Assembly: GCF_000714535.1 (NCBI RefSeq) | Contig: NZ_AUND01000034.1 | Span: 248,001-312,000 of the forward strand | Origin: Thioclava pacifica DSM 10166 | GTDB lineage: Bacteria > Pseudomonadota > Alphaproteobacteria > Rhodobacterales > Rhodobacteraceae | Direction of reading: 5' to 3' | Length of the DNA: 64,000 bases | Part shown: piece after piece, positions 18,300-28,139 of the stretch | How the letters are laid out: every line of letters starts with the position of its first letter | Numbering within the stretch: the stretch's first letter is position 1 | The notes under the pieces: generated by a model | Databases searched by the model: none | What the model was told of the DNA's origin: nothing | The model's input: only the letters and a program-made list of their open reading frames with translations | Position numbers and translations under genes: made by a program

Positions 18300-20120
18300 A
18301 TGGACCTTCGCAACATTGCGATCATCGCTCACGTGGACCACGGCAAGACGACGCTCGTGGACCAGCTCCTGCGCCAATCGGGCGCCTTCCGTGAAAACCA
18401 GGCCGTCGCGGAGCGCGCGATGGACAGCAACGACATCGAACGCGAACGCGGCATCACCATCCTCGCCAAGGCGACCTCGGTCGAGTGGAAAGGCTCGCGC
18501 ATCAATATCGTCGACACCCCCGGCCACGCCGATTTCGGCGGCGAGGTCGAACGCATCCTGTCGATGGTCGATGGCGTCTGCCTGCTCGTGGATGCCGCCG
18601 AGGGCCCGATGCCGCAGACCAAGTTCGTGACTTCGAAAGCGCTCGCGCTCGGCCTCAAGCCGATTGTCGTGCTCAACAAGGTCGACAAACCCGCAGCCGA
18701 CCCCGACAACGCGCTCAACGAAGTGTTCGACCTCTTCGCCAATCTCGGCGCCACCGACGAGCAGCTCGATTTCCCCCATGTCTATGCCTCGGGCATCGGC
18801 GGCTGGGCCGATCTCGAGCTTGACGGGCCGCGCAAGGATCTCTCGGCGCTGTTCGACCTGATCCTCGAGCATGTCGAACCGCCCAAGCAGGAATTCCGCG
18901 CCGACGAGCCGTTCCAGATGCTCGCCACCACGCTCTCCTCCGACCCGTTCATCGGCCGCATCCTGACAGGTCGCGTCGAGGCCGGACGCCTGAAGGTCGG
19001 CGACCAGCTCAAGGCACTGAGCCGCAAGGGCGAACGGATCGAACAGTTCCGCTGCACCAAGATCCTCGCCTTCCGCGGCCTCGGCCAACAACCGATCGAC
19101 GTGGCCGAGGCAGGCGACATCGTGACCATCGCCGGCATGACCAAGGCCACCGTGGCCGATACGCTCTGCGCCCCCGAGGTCGACACCGCGATCCCCGCGC
19201 AACCGATCGACCCGCCGACGATCTCGGTGACCTTCGGCATCAATGACAGCCCGCTGGCGGGCAAGGACGGCTCCAAGGTCCAGTCGCGCGTGATCCGCGA
19301 CCGCCTGATGAAAGAGGCCGAAAGCAACGTCGCGATCAAGATCGAGGACACGCCCGGTGGCGAAGCCTTCGTGGTCTCGGGCCGTGGCGAACTCCAGATG
19401 GGCGTTCTGATCGAGAACATGCGCCGCGAAGGGTTCGAACTGTCGATCTCGCGCCCGCGCGTGATCTTCCGCGAAGAAGACGGCCAGCGCATGGAGCCGA
19501 TCGAGGAAGTCATCGTCGATGTGGATGACGAATTCTCGGGCGTGGTAATCGAGAAGCTCACCGGCGCGCGCAAGGGTGAGATGACCGAGATGCGCCCGGC
19601 TGGCCACGGCAAGACCCGCATCGTCGCCCATGTCCCCTCGCGCGGCCTGATCGGCTATCAGGGCGAGTTCATGACCGACACGCGCGGCAATGGCGTCCTG
19701 AACCGCATCTTCCACGGCTGGGCCCCTTACAAGGGTCCGATCGAGGGTCGCCGCCAGGGCGTGCTGATCTCGATGGAGAACGGCGTCTCGGTGGCCTATG
19801 CGCTGTGGAACCTCGAAGAGCGCGGCAAGCTCTTCATCGGCGCCCAGGAGCAGGTCTATACCGGCATGATCATCGGCGAGCACTCGCGCGACAACGATCT
19901 CGAAGTGAACCCGCTCAAGGGCAAGAAGCTGACCAACGTGCGCGCCTCGGGCACCGACGAAGCGGTCCGCCTCACCCCGCCGGTGCGGATGTCGCTCGAA
20001 GAGGCCATCGCCTATATCAACGATGACGAGCTGGTCGAGGTCACGCCGAAGGCGATCCGCCTGCGCAAGCGCCACCTCGACCCGCATGAGCGCAAACGCG
20101 CCTCGCGCGCCGAAGGCTGA
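18300..20120 (+). CDS. typA: TypA/BipA ribosome-associated GTPase
   Basis: Translational GTPase of 606 aa acting on the ribosome (50S assembly, stress and cold adaptation). G1 is AHVDHGKTT (10-18), switch II has [14 protein letters not shown]4 is NKVDKPAAD, then the elongation-factor-like domains II, III and V, with the BipA-specific C-terminal domain ending in [12 protein letters not shown]. The ATG at 18300 fits [15 protein letters not shown]; longer frames upstream cross the SMR gene end. Followed by a terminator. Confidence 0.98.
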   Translation: MDLRNIAIIAHVDHGKTTLVDQLLRQSGAFRENQAVAERAMDSNDIERERGITILAKATSVEWKGSRINIVDTPGHADFGGEVERILSMVDGVCLLVDAAEGPMPQTKFVTSKALALGLKPIVVLNKVDKPAADPDNALNEVFDLFANLGATDEQLDFPHVYASGIGGWADLELDGPRKDLSALFDLILEHVEPPKQEFRADEPFQMLATTLSSDPFIGRILTGRVEAGRLKVGDQLKALSRKGERIEQFRCTKILAFRGLGQQPIDVAEAGDIVTIAGMTKATVADTLCAPEVDTAIPAQPIDPPTISVTFGINDSPLAGKDGSKVQSRVIRDRLMKEAESNVAIKIEDTPGGEAFVVSGRGELQMGVLIENMRREGFELSISRPRVIFREEDGQRMEPIEEVIVDVDDEFSGVVIEKLTGARKGEMTEMRPAGHGKTRIVAHVPSRGLIGYQGEFMTDTRGNGVLNRIFHGWAPYKGPIEGRRQGVLISMENGVSVAYALWNLEERGKLFIGAQEQVYTGMIIGEHSRDNDLEVNPLKGKKLTNVRASGTDEAVRLTPPVRMSLEEAIAYINDDELVEVTPKAIRLRKRHLDPHERKRASRAEG

Positions 20121-20130
20121 GAAAAAAAGA

Positions 20131-20153
20131 GAGGGGGCGCTGCCCCCTCTTTT
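20131..20153 (+). terminator. Terminator after typA (part of repeat module B)
   Basis: GAGGGGGC-GCT-GCCCCCTC stem followed by TTTT. The same GGGGC-GCT-GCCCC hairpin precedes the palindromic repeat at 34789 and 49871, so it is probably one end of a composite module. Confidence 0.85.
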
Positions 20154-20168
20154 CCTTTCAGGAAAATT

Positions 20169-20264
20169 CACCCCCGGGATATTTCAAGCAGTTGGAGGTG
20201 GACCGCGCGTCGGTGGTTCGGGCGCTGCTGCTCCCCCTTCAACTGCATCCAATCTCCCGCGGGA
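20169..20264. repeat. Palindromic module copy B (after typA)
   Basis: Left arm CACCCCCGGGATATTTC...CAGTTGGAGG (20169-20198); right arm 20235-20264 is its imperfect inverse (CTTCAACTGCATCC...). The loop is longer (~36 bp) than in the other copies and the right arm has more mismatches, so this copy looks decayed. It lies between the typA terminator and the 3' end of ccdA (convergent). Confidence 0.75.
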
Positions 20265-20307
20265 GACGGCGCAGGAGACAAGGGCAGAGACCCCTTGCCT
20301 CTCCGGC

Positions 20308-21051
20308 TTACCCGAGCTTCGCGAGACCGGGGAAGGTGTCGAGCAGCCAGAAGCTGATCGCCGAGAAGGCGTTGGTCAAAAGCAGAAGGCCGACGATGAC
20401 GAGAAGCGCGCCCATCGTCTTCTCGATCACCCCCATATATTTCTTCAGCCGGTTCATCACGCCAATCGCGCGCTGGATGAAGATGGCCGCAAGCAGGAAG
20501 GGAATGCCGAGCCCCATTGCGTAGACCGCCAGAAGGGCCGTACCGCGCATCTGGTCGCCGCCTTGTGCCGCGAGCGACAGGATCGCGCCGAGTTGCGGGC
20601 CGATACACGGCGTCCATCCGAAGGCGAAAGCGAGGCCAAGCACATAAGCGCCCAGGCTCGAGCCGCCGCGATCGCCCGCGTCGAGCCGTGCCTCGCGATC
20701 GAGGATCGAGATCCGGAAGAGTCCAAGGAAATGCAGGCCGAGGATCACGATCACCCCGCCCGCGATCCGTCCGAACAGCACTTGATTGGTCAAGAAGAAC
20801 CGTCCGAAAGTCGACGCGGCGAATCCCATGAACAAAAAGACCGTCGACAGGCCGAGTACGAAGAAGATCGCCGGTACGACGGCCGAGCGTTTGCCCTCGC
20901 GCAGATCGCCCATCGTGACCCCGCCCATATAAGCCAGGTAGGGCGGCACGATCGGCAGCACACAGGGGCTCAGAAAGGACAAAAGACCCGCGAACAGCGC
21001 CACGAAGGCGGCGGGCAGGAAGGCGGCGGAGACGAGATCGATTCCAAACAT
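20308..21051 (-). CDS. ccdA: CcdA-type thiol-disulfide membrane transporter
   Basis: A 247-aa membrane protein with six hydrophobic segments that moves reducing equivalents across the inner membrane for cytochrome c maturation or other periplasmic thiol reduction. Active cysteines C30 (LSFLSPCVLPIVPPY) and C149 (FGWTPCIGPQLG) lie in the paired Pro-flanked motifs of DsbD-beta/CcdA. It is monocistronic on the minus strand, next to a TusA-like gene divergently placed, and 26 kb from the ccm genes it may serve. Confidence 0.93.
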   Translation of the reverse strand: MFGIDLVSAAFLPAAFVALFAGLLSFLSPCVLPIVPPYLAYMGGVTMGDLREGKRSAVVPAIFFVLGLSTVFLFMGFAASTFGRFFLTNQVLFGRIAGGVIVILGLHFLGLFRISILDREARLDAGDRGGSSLGAYVLGLAFAFGWTPCIGPQLGAILSLAAQGGDQMRGTALLAVYAMGLGIPFLLAAIFIQRAIGVMNRLKKYMGVIEKTMGALLVIVGLLLLTNAFSAISFWLLDTFPGLAKLG

Positions 21052-21145
21052 ATCTCTCCTCTAGCCGATTGCGCGGGCGCGGTCACCGGGTTGTGAGATA
21101 ACATCCGCGTGGACAAATCCGCGCGTCGGGCCTAAAGCGCTGAAC

Positions 21146-21373
21146 ATGCAGGCTGACATCGATATCGACGCGCGGGGGTTGCTCTGCCCCCTGCCCGTCT
21201 TGCGGTTGCGCAAGGCGCTGGAAACGGCTGTCTCGGGGACGGTTGTGCGGCTCGAGGCGACCGATGGTGCGTCCTGGGTGGATGTCCCGCATTTCTGCGC
21301 GCAAACGGGCCATCAATTGCTTGAGGCCGAAGACTGGGAAGGTCTCAAGGTCTATTACGTGCGCAAGGCCTGA
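21146..21373 (+). CDS. TusA/SirA-like sulfur carrier protein
   Basis: A 75-aa protein of the TusA/SirA/YedF family with the signature DARGLLCPLPVLRLRKAL; C14 in the CPxP motif is the sulfur-carrying residue in characterised members. The rest follows the family's beta-alpha-beta-alpha-beta-beta fold. It is divergent from ccdA (94 bp) and not inside a tus operon, so the partner and target (tRNA thiolation, molybdopterin or other) cannot be named. Confidence 0.9.
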   Translation: MQADIDIDARGLLCPLPVLRLRKALETAVSGTVVRLEATDGASWVDVPHFCAQTGHQLLEAEDWEGLKVYYVRKA

Positions 21374-21420
21374 GCCGCGCCCCCTTGCGCTATCCGCGTT
21401 TGCGTGAAACTTTCGCATCA

Positions 21421-21568
21421 CTCTCAGGGCGGGGCGAAATTCCCCACCGGCGGTATGCGGAGGGATGCCCCTTCGCGAGCCCGCGAGCGCCTTGCGCCTC
21501 TTGGCGGAAGGGTCAGCAGATCAGGTGCGAGGCCTGAGCCGACGGTCATAGTCCGGATGGAAGAGAGC
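21421..21568 (+). ncRNA. FMN riboswitch (RFN element)
   Basis: All conserved RFN blocks are visible in order: TCAGGGCGGGGCGAAATTCC, CCACCGGCGGTA, AGCCCGCGAGCG, GGTCAGCAGATCAGGTGCGA, AGCCGACGGTCATAGTCCGG, ATGGAAGAGAG. The 5' CTCTC pairs with the closing GAGAG. It binds FMN and controls the lumazine synthase gene downstream. Between the aptamer and the gene, GCCCGC-GAT-GCGGGC (21581-21595) and GGCAGG-TCTGCC could form part of the expression platform. No U-tract follows, so translational control is more likely than termination. Confidence 0.96.
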
Positions 21569-21651
21569 AGCAGCCGGCCGGCCCGCGATGCGGGCGGGCA
21601 GGTCTGCCTGTGATCGCCTTGGGTGACGTGTCGCAACCAGAGGAGATCACG

Positions 21652-22086
21652 ATGGCACACACCCGTTACGCTTTCATCAAGGCCAATTGGCATTCCGATA
21701 TCGTCGATCAGGCGTTGGTCGGTTTCTTGCAGGAGATCCCGGCCGAACAGGTCGATATCTTCGACGTTCCCGGAGCTTTCGAGCTGCCCTTGCAGGCGCA
21801 GGAGCTGGCGCGCTCGGGCCGCTATGGCGCAATTGCCGCGGCCGCCTTCGTGGTCGATGGCGGCATTTATCGCCACGACTTCGTCGCACAGGCCGTCGTC
21901 AGTGGGTTGATGCAAGTCGGGCTGGAGACCGGCGTTCCGGTTCTTTCGGTTTCGCTGACGCCGCATCAGTTCCAGGAAACCGCGCATCACACCCGAATCT
22001 TTCGCGCCCATTTCATCGAGAAGGGCCGAGAGGCTGCGCGGGCGGCCTTGCAGCAGACTGCGGCGCGCGTGGCGCAAGCCGCCTGA
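21652..22086 (+). CDS. ribH2: Type II lumazine synthase
   Basis: 6,7-dimethyl-8-ribityllumazine synthase of 144 aa, penultimate step of riboflavin synthesis. ATG 21652 has AGGAG upstream; the in-frame earlier start lies in the riboswitch linker. The sequence AFIKANWHSDIVDQAL, FDVPGAFELPLQAQELA, AFVVDGGIYRHDFVAQAVV and LSVSLTPHQFQE match the decameric RibH2 branch known from Brucella and Mesorhizobium rather than the icosahedral RibH1. It is a single gene under an FMN riboswitch, apart from any rib operon. Confidence 0.96.
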   Translation: MAHTRYAFIKANWHSDIVDQALVGFLQEIPAEQVDIFDVPGAFELPLQAQELARSGRYGAIAAAAFVVDGGIYRHDFVAQAVVSGLMQVGLETGVPVLSVSLTPHQFQETAHHTRIFRAHFIEKGREAARAALQQTAARVAQAA

Positions 22087-22103
22087 TCGGGGAGACGAAA
22101 CGC

Positions 22104-22136
22104 GAAGGCCGGGCACTTTGCCCGGCCTTCGTCATT
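22104..22136. terminator. Bidirectional terminator ribH2 / rne
   Basis: GAAGGCCGGGCA-CTT-TGCCCGGCCTTC perfect 12-bp stem with a T-rich run (GTCATTTT) on the plus side and TTTCG on the minus side, between the convergent ribH2 and rne stop codons. Confidence 0.85.
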
Positions 22137-22154
22137 TTCAGCCTGTCAGAGCCT

Positions 22155-25043
22155 TCAGCCCCGGCTCCACCAGCCACGGCGCTTGGGCTTGGTGTCGTCT
22201 TCGACGAGAACCTCGCCCTCACCATCCCCGCTCATCGTCGGGATTTCCACCGGCGCATCAGGTTCTGGCATCTCATAGGGTTCTTCATAGGGTGTTTCCG
22301 GTGCCGGGGCGTCGGGCGTCTCCTCGGGGGTCACATCGGGTGTCTCTTCCGGGCTCGGCTCGGGGGTCTCGACCGGGGCGTCGGGTTGAGGCGCCTCGAC
22401 CGGTTCGACCGGCGCGTCGGGTGCGGGCGTCTCGGGCTCTGCCTCGGCAACGGGCTCCTCGACCTTTTTGCGCGAACGCGTGCGACGCTTGGGCTTCGGA
22501 GCCTCCTCGGCGACCAGTTCCGCCGGCGCATCAGTCCCCTCGACCACGGCCTGGGCCTCGGGTTCCTTTTTCTTGCGCGAGCGAGTCCGGCGCTTGGGCT
22601 TTTCCTCGGTCTCGGCCTGAGCCTCTTCGGAAGCGGTTTCCGTTGCTTCGGCCTCGGTCGACTCGGCTTTCTTGCGCGAGCGCGAACGGCGCTTGGGCTT
22701 GGGGGCCTCTTCCTCGGGCTGGGCGGTCTCGCTCACCTCAGCCGCATCCGCAGCAGGTGTGATTTCGGCAGCCTCTTCGGTCGCGACAGCGCCCTCAGCG
22801 GCCTCCTCGTCCGAGCTCTCATCGGCACCGTTCTGATCGGCCTGATCGCCGTTCGTCTTCTTGCGACGACGACGACGGCGGCGCTTTTTCTTCGGCTGGT
22901 CATCGGAATCGGCTTCGAATTCCGGGGTTTCCACCTCGGCCTCGGCCTCAGTCTCGTCCTCTTCCTCGACCTCGTCCTCCATCTCGTCGATCTCGGCCAT
23001 CAGGCTCGCGGAGGCGGAAACGACCGGGCTGGTCACTTCCGGCACGACGCGGGTCGCGGTCTTGAACTTCTCGATGGTGAAATCGGGAGACACAAGCTCC
23101 GGCGCGGCCTCGATGCGGACGGACAGACCGTAACGTGCCTCGATGCCTGCGACATGTTCGCGCTTGGCGTTCATCAGGTAGTTAGCGACCGCCACCGGCG
23201 CGCGTACCAGAACTTCACGGGCGCGTTTGCGCGTGCCCTCTTCCTCGATCGCACGCAGCACCGTCAGCGCGAGGCTGTCATCCGAGCGGATGAGGCCCGT
23301 GCCATGGCAATGCGGACAGGGCTGGGTCGTCGATTCGATCATGCCCGGACGCAGGCGCTGGCGGCTCATCTCCAGAAGGCCGAAGCCCGAGATGCGGCCG
23401 ACCTGGATCCGCGCACGGTCAGTTTTCAGCTTGTCTTTGAGACGCTTCTCGACGGCGGAGTTGTTCTTGCGCTCCTCCATGTCGATGAAGTCGATCACGA
23501 TCAGACCGGCCAGATCGCGCAGGCGGAGTTGGCGGGCAACCTCTTCGGCAGCCTCCAGGTTGGTCTTGAGCGCGGTTTCCTCGATCGAGCCTTCCTTCGT
23601 GGCACGCCCCGAGTTCACGTCGATCGCGACAAGGGCTTCGGTCACACCGATCACGATGTAGCCGCCCGATTTGAGCTGTACGGTCGGGTTGAACATCGCA
23701 CCGAGATAGCTTTCGACCTGATGGCGCGCGAACAGAGGCAGCGACTCGGTATAATGCTTCACGTTCTTGGCGTGGGACGGCATGATCATCCGCATGAAGT
23801 CCTTCGCCGCGCGATAACCGCGCTCGCCCTCGACCAGAACCTCGTCGATATCCTTCGAATAAAGATCGCGGATCGAGCGCTTGATCAGGTCGCCCTCTTC
23901 GTAGATCGGCGCCGGCGCGATGGATTTCATCGTCAGGTCGCGGATCTGCTCCCACAGGCGCATCAGGTATTCGTAGTCGCGCTTGATCTCGGTCTTGGTG
24001 CGCTGTGCACCAGCGGTACGCACGATCAGCCCCGCGCCTTTCGGCACATCGAGCTCGCCTGCGATTTCCTTGAGTTTCTTGCGATCAGCGGCGTTGGTGA
24101 TCTTGCGCGAAATGCCACCACCGCGCGCGGTGTTGGGCATGAGCACACAGTAACGGCCCGCGAGCGAGAGATAGGTGGTCAGCGCCGCGCCCTTGTTGCC
24201 GCGCTCTTCCTTGACGACTTGCACCAGCATGATCTGGCGCACCTTGATCACTTCCTGGATCTTGTAGCGGCGCGGACGCGGCTTGCGAGCCGGGCGGATT
24301 TCCTCGTGAACGTCTTCCTCGGCGACCGATTCGATGCCGTTATCGGCGTCGGATGCGTCCTCGTCCGTCTCCTCGTCGGAGTCGGCCTCGTCTTCGGAAA
24401 CGGCCTCGTCTTCGTCGGTGGTTTCCGCCTCGTCGGCCTCTTCCGAAGTCTCGGTCGCGTCGGACGCCTCGTCCGCAGAAACCTCCTCGGTTTCGGACGG
24501 AGCCTCTTCAGCCTGAGCGGCCTCAACGGGCGCTGCTTCGTCAACCGGCGTCTCCGCCTCGGCGGTCGCGGCCTCAGCGTCGTCAGCCGGAGCTTCCTCG
24601 CCTTCGGTCAGATCGACAACGGCCATGCCCGGAATTTCTTCCGAGCTGATCACCGCATCATCCTGCGTCGCTTTTTCGGCCTTGGCCGAAGACCGGCGCG
24701 AACGACGACGACGCGAGGATTTCGGCTTGTCCTCTTCCTCGGCAGCAGCCTCGGCGAGCTGACGCTCTTCCTCGAGCAGCGCCTCGCGATCGGCGACCGG
24801 GATCTGGTAATAATCGGGGTGGATTTCCGCGAAGGCGAGGAAACCGTGACGGTTTCCGCCGTAATCGACGAACGCCGCCTGAAGCGACGGTTCGACGCGG
24901 GTTACCTTAGCGAGGTAGATATTGCCGGCGAGCTGCCGTTTGTTGATGGTTTCAAAGTCGAATTCCTCGACCTTGTTGCCGTCCACCACCACGACGCGGG
25001 TCTCTTCCGCGTGGGTGGCATCGATGAGCATCTTCTTTGCCAT
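22155..25043 (-). CDS. rne: Ribonuclease E with acidic insertion in S1 domain
   Basis: Endoribonuclease E of 962 aa, the RNA degradosome core. ATG 25043 (MAKKMLIDATHAEETR). The S1 fold (about 35-75) is broken by ~165 residues (about 92-256) that are basic (SSRRRRSRRSS) then very acidic (Glu/Asp/Ala/Ser-rich), and resumes at YKIQEVIKVRQIMLVQVVKEERGNKGAAL. Catalytic Asp are D475 (AIDVNSG) and D518 (VIDFID); the Zn-link is CPHCHGTG (C576, C579). The C-terminal tail is disordered, with KKKRRRRRRRKK and three copies of KPKRR[ST]RSRKK, likely RNA-binding, and ends RRGWWSRG. A known Rhodobacterales trait rather than a frameshift. Confidence 0.97.
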   Translation of the reverse strand: MAKKMLIDATHAEETRVVVVDGNKVEEFDFETINKRQLAGNIYLAKVTRVEPSLQAAFVDYGGNRHGFLAFAEIHPDYYQIPVADREALLEEERQLAEAAAEEEDKPKSSRRRRSRRSSAKAEKATQDDAVISSEEIPGMAVVDLTEGEEAPADDAEAATAEAETPVDEAAPVEAAQAEEAPSETEEVSADEASDATETSEEADEAETTDEDEAVSEDEADSDEETDEDASDADNGIESVAEEDVHEEIRPARKPRPRRYKIQEVIKVRQIMLVQVVKEERGNKGAALTTYLSLAGRYCVLMPNTARGGGISRKITNAADRKKLKEIAGELDVPKGAGLIVRTAGAQRTKTEIKRDYEYLMRLWEQIRDLTMKSIAPAPIYEEGDLIKRSIRDLYSKDIDEVLVEGERGYRAAKDFMRMIMPSHAKNVKHYTESLPLFARHQVESYLGAMFNPTVQLKSGGYIVIGVTEALVAIDVNSGRATKEGSIEETALKTNLEAAEEVARQLRLRDLAGLIVIDFIDMEERKNNSAVEKRLKDKLKTDRARIQVGRISGFGLLEMSRQRLRPGMIESTTQPCPHCHGTGLIRSDDSLALTVLRAIEEEGTRKRAREVLVRAPVAVANYLMNAKREHVAGIEARYGLSVRIEAAPELVSPDFTIEKFKTATRVVPEVTSPVVSASASLMAEIDEMEDEVEEEDETEAEAEVETPEFEADSDDQPKKKRRRRRRRKKTNGDQADQNGADESSDEEAAEGAVATEEAAEITPAADAAEVSETAQPEEEAPKPKRRSRSRKKAESTEAEATETASEEAQAETEEKPKRRTRSRKKKEPEAQAVVEGTDAPAELVAEEAPKPKRRTRSRKKVEEPVAEAEPETPAPDAPVEPVEAPQPDAPVETPEPSPEETPDVTPEETPDAPAPETPYEEPYEMPEPDAPVEIPTMSGDGEGEVLVEDDTKPKRRGWWSRG

Positions 25044-25607
25044 GTAAATCCAATAGGCCGACCCGTGACGACCGCCTGCCCGGGGGCGAAGCGGCATGCA
25101 GGGCCGGGACTGTCCTTGAGGCGAGCATGCGGACATGCGCGCAGATGGCGGTGGCCCGAGGCCTACCCGTCTCCATCAGCGAAATCCTGTCACGCATCAT
25201 CGCGGTTCTTTCCAAGATCCTGTCGCCTTTACAGGCGGGGCGGATCCAATTGACGGCCTCCATGCCACGCACTGCGGCAGAGGGAGACAAACTTGCGGCC
25301 TTTCGGCCAATCGGTTGAGCCCGGGCTGCTTCGCGCCATGCGCGAGTTCTCTGCCCCGATCTCAGCGAATTCCGTGGACCCCGCACGCTTTGCGCGAAGC
25401 CGACTATCCGTGACAATAGCGTCACGGGTGGATGAAACACAATCGAATTTTCGTTGCGGAAGGGTGAATTGCACCCTCATTCGACAGGTTTTCATTCACG
25501 TGAGGACACGCACCCGCCACGCCAAAGTGAAGCTTCGTTAGGAGAATGTCGGCAGACAGATGAGACGGTGGCTCTACCATTGGATCGACCCGAAAGGAGC
25601 CCGACCG
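25044..25607. promoter_or_regulatory. Divergent region rne / esterase-like gene
   Basis: This 564-bp region has no convincing gene. It must hold the rne promoter and leader (minus) and the promoter of the secreted-protein gene (plus). Two inverted repeats are seen: CCGTGAC-N6-GTCACGG (25408-25427, perfect) and AGGGTG-N5-CACCCT (25461-25477). The length is compatible with a long rne 5' UTR, which in E. coli mediates RNase E autoregulation; here that is inference. Confidence 0.5.
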
Positions 25608-26693
25608 ATGCGCCCTGCCCTGCTGCTCTGCGCCCTTGCCTTCGCCCCACTGCCCGCGCTTGCCGGTCCGCTACCCGCGCCCGAACTCATCGGCGAGATC
25701 ACCCTGCCCACAGGCCTCTCGATCCAGGGGGTGCCGTTCGGTGGGCTTTCCGATCTCTCCTATGATGCCCGGTCGGGCCAATTCGTGGCGATTTCAGATG
25801 CGCATGGCGACGCCGGTCGACCGCGGATTTATGACCTGCGCATCGCGGTCGAGAATGGCCGGTTCTCAGGGCTCGACATCCTTTCCATGCAACCATTGAG
25901 CGGCCCGGAGGGCGCGGACTTCGGGGCGCAGACCCACGCAGGCGGTGTTGTGGTCGACCCCGCGCATGACCGCATTTTCTGGAGTGCCGAGGATGATGCG
26001 GGCGCGGGCGCCGGGCTCTTTGTCGCTCAGAACGGGGGCGGCGCGGCGCGCGCCATCCCCCTGCCCCCGTCCTACGCCTCGCAAGGGCGTCCCGATCACG
26101 GGGTCCGCTCGGAACACCCGATTGACGCGCTTGATCTCAGCCCCGACGGTCACACGCTGATCGCGGCGACCGAGGAGGCCCTGGCGCAAGATGGCCCCGT
26201 CGCGAGCTATTCCGAGCAAAGCCCGGTGCGGCTCTTGATGCTCGATTCCGAGACCGGGCAGCCTCGCGCCGAATACATCTATTACACCGATACGATCCCG
26301 GCCCGTCCGACAAAGTTCGACGGCCCTGCCTCGAACGGGCTGACGGCTCTGGCTGCGCTGCCCGATGGGCGGCTCGTGACGGTCGAGCGCGGCTATGCCG
26401 CCGGTGTCGGCAATTCGGTGCGCTTCTATATCGTCTCGACAAAGGGCGCGAGCAATGTCGCGGGCGAGGATCGGATCGACCGCATCCGTGACCGCCCGGT
26501 GCACAAGGCGCTATGGTTCGCCCTGTCCCCCGGCATGCCCGGAATCGCGGTGGATGATCTTGAGGATATCGCCTTCGGACCGGTGATCGGCGGGCGCGAG
26601 ACGATGCTCACCGCGAGCGACAACAATTTTAACCGCCACCAGGCGACGCGGTTCAAGCTCTTTACGGTGGACTTGCCGCAGCCGATGGATTGA
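25608..26693 (+). CDS. Secreted esterase-like protein of phytase family
   Basis: A 361-aa exported protein. ATG 25608 (AAAGGAG eight bases upstream) gives a signal peptide MRPALLLCALAFAPLPALAGP. The mature part fits the 'esterase-like activity of phytase' domain (a beta-propeller): GLSDLSYDARSGQFVAISD, a later DAHGDA, EGADFGAQTHAGGVVVDPAHDRIFW, SNGLTALAALPDGRLVTVERGY, and VDDLEDIAFGPVIGGRETMLTASDNNF. Real substrate unknown; the family name comes from one activity report. Monocistronic and convergent with DAHP synthase. Confidence 0.85.
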   Translation: MRPALLLCALAFAPLPALAGPLPAPELIGEITLPTGLSIQGVPFGGLSDLSYDARSGQFVAISDAHGDAGRPRIYDLRIAVENGRFSGLDILSMQPLSGPEGADFGAQTHAGGVVVDPAHDRIFWSAEDDAGAGAGLFVAQNGGGAARAIPLPPSYASQGRPDHGVRSEHPIDALDLSPDGHTLIAATEEALAQDGPVASYSEQSPVRLLMLDSETGQPRAEYIYYTDTIPARPTKFDGPASNGLTALAALPDGRLVTVERGYAAGVGNSVRFYIVSTKGASNVAGEDRIDRIRDRPVHKALWFALSPGMPGIAVDDLEDIAFGPVIGGRETMLTASDNNFNRHQATRFKLFTVDLPQPMD

Positions 26694-26722
26694 GGCCCGG
26701 CGTCTCGCCGGACGCAACGAAA

Positions 26723-26746
26723 AAGGCCCGGGCGATCCCGGGCCTT
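26723..26746. terminator. Bidirectional terminator
   Basis: AAGGCCCGGG-CGAT-CCCGGGCCTT perfect 10-bp stem, flanked by AAAA on the left and TCGTATTTCC on the right, between the convergent esterase-like and DAHP synthase genes. Confidence 0.85.
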
Positions 26747-26768
26747 TCGTATTTCCTTGGAGCGACGC

Positions 26769-28139
26769 TTACTGCGACGCGGCTTTCGCCAGCTTGCGGC
26801 GGTCCTGAAGTTCCTCGGCGACAAGGAAGGCCAGTTCCAGCGATTGCGAGGCGTTCAGGCGCGGATCGCAGGCGGTGTGATAGCGCGAGGAGAGATCCTC
26901 GTCGGTCACGGCCCGCACGCCGCCGGTGCATTCGGTAACATCCTTGCCGGTCATCTCGAAATGAACGCCGCCTGGGATCGTGCCTTCGGCCTTGTGGATC
27001 GCGAAGAACTCGCGGACTTCACGCAGCACGCTATCGAAGGGGCGCGTCTTGAAGCCCGACGCCGATTTGATCGTGTTGCCATGCATCGGATCGCAGGACC
27101 AGACGACATTGGCCCCCTCGGCCTCGACGGTGCGGATCAGGCGCGGCAGGTGATCGCCGACCTTGCCCGCGCCGAAACGCGCGATCAGGGTGAGGCGGCC
27201 CGCCTCGTTTTCCGGGTTCAGCTTGGCCATCAGAACCTTGAGGTCTTCCTCGGTGGTGGTGGGGCCGCATTTCAGGCCGATCGGGTTTTGAACCCCACGG
27301 CAGAACTCGACATGGGCGCCATCGACCTGACGCGTACGGTCACCGATCCAGAGCATGTGGCCCGTGCCCGCAACCGGCAGACCGGTGGTCGAGTCGATCC
27401 GGCACAGCGCCTCTTCATATTCCAGCAGCAGGGCCTCGTGGCTGGTGTAGAAATCGACCGAGCCCAGCTCATGCGCGGTTTCAGAGGTCACGCCGGCGGC
27501 GCGCATGAATTCCATCGCATCCGAGATCTGCTCGGCCACCTTGCGGTATTTCTCGGCCTCTTCGGCATCGGTGAAACCCGCGATCCAGCTTTGCACGCGA
27601 TGGATATCGGCATAACCGCCCGTCGAGAACGCGCGCAGCAAGTTCAGCGAGGCCGCGGCCTGCGTGTAGGCCTGCAGCATGCGATTGGGATCGGGCAGGC
27701 GTGCTTCGGTCGTGAAGTCGAAGCCGTTGATGATGTCACCGCGGTAGCTGGGCAGTTCGGTCCCGTCGATCACCTCGGTCGGCGCCGAACGGGGTTTAGC
27801 GAACTGGCCCGCCATGCGGCCGACCTTGATCACCGGAACTTTCGCGCCCCAGGTCAGCACGACCGCCATCTGCAGCATGACCTTGAACGTGTCGCGGATA
27901 TTGTCCGCCGAGAATTCCCCGAAGGCCTCTGCGCAATCGCCGCCCTGCAACAGGAAGGCTTCGCCCGAGGCGGCCTTGGCAAGCTGCGCCTTGAGTTTGC
28001 GCGCCTCGCCCGCGAAGACCAGAGGGGGCATGCGCGAGAGGGTTTCCTCCACCGCGTGCAGCGCCGCCTGATCGGGATAGTCGGGCATCTGAACCCGCGG
28101 TCTCGCGCGCCAGTCCGATTTGCTCCAACCCTTGCCCAT
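26769..28139 (-). CDS. aroG: Class II DAHP synthase
   Basis: 3-Deoxy-D-arabino-heptulosonate-7-phosphate synthase, first step of the shikimate pathway, plant/type II class (456 aa). The start [14 protein letters not shown] at 28139 fits the family. Motifs: [97 protein letters not shown] and a metal Glu in [13 protein letters not shown]. Monocistronic, with a bidirectional terminator behind it. Gene symbol is conventional; class II forms are also named aroH or aroF. Confidence 0.95.
   Translation of the reverse strand: MGKGWSKSDWRARPRVQMPDYPDQAALHAVEETLSRMPPLVFAGEARKLKAQLAKAASGEAFLLQGGDCAEAFGEFSADNIRDTFKVMLQMAVVLTWGAKVPVIKVGRMAGQFAKPRSAPTEVIDGTELPSYRGDIINGFDFTTEARLPDPNRMLQAYTQAAASLNLLRAFSTGGYADIHRVQSWIAGFTDAEEAEKYRKVAEQISDAMEFMRAAGVTSETAHELGSVDFYTSHEALLLEYEEALCRIDSTTGLPVAGTGHMLWIGDRTRQVDGAHVEFCRGVQNPIGLKCGPTTTEEDLKVLMAKLNPENEAGRLTLIARFGAGKVGDHLPRLIRTVEAEGANVVWSCDPMHGNTIKSASGFKTRPFDSVLREVREFFAIHKAEGTIPGGVHFEMTGKDVTECTGGVRAVTDEDLSSRYHTACDPRLNASQSLELAFLVAEELQDRRKLAKAASQ

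Noticed and set aside
24250-24770. A frameshift or assembly error in rne
   Set aside because: The frame stays open on both sides and the S1 fold resumes cleanly; similar insertions are known in the order.
21687-25253. A very long plus-strand open frame (over 1,100 codons) opposite rne
   Set aside because: It is the antisense of the low-complexity, GC-biased RNase E gene. Its translation is Leu/Gly/Arg repeats with no domain, while the minus strand has all RNase E motifs.
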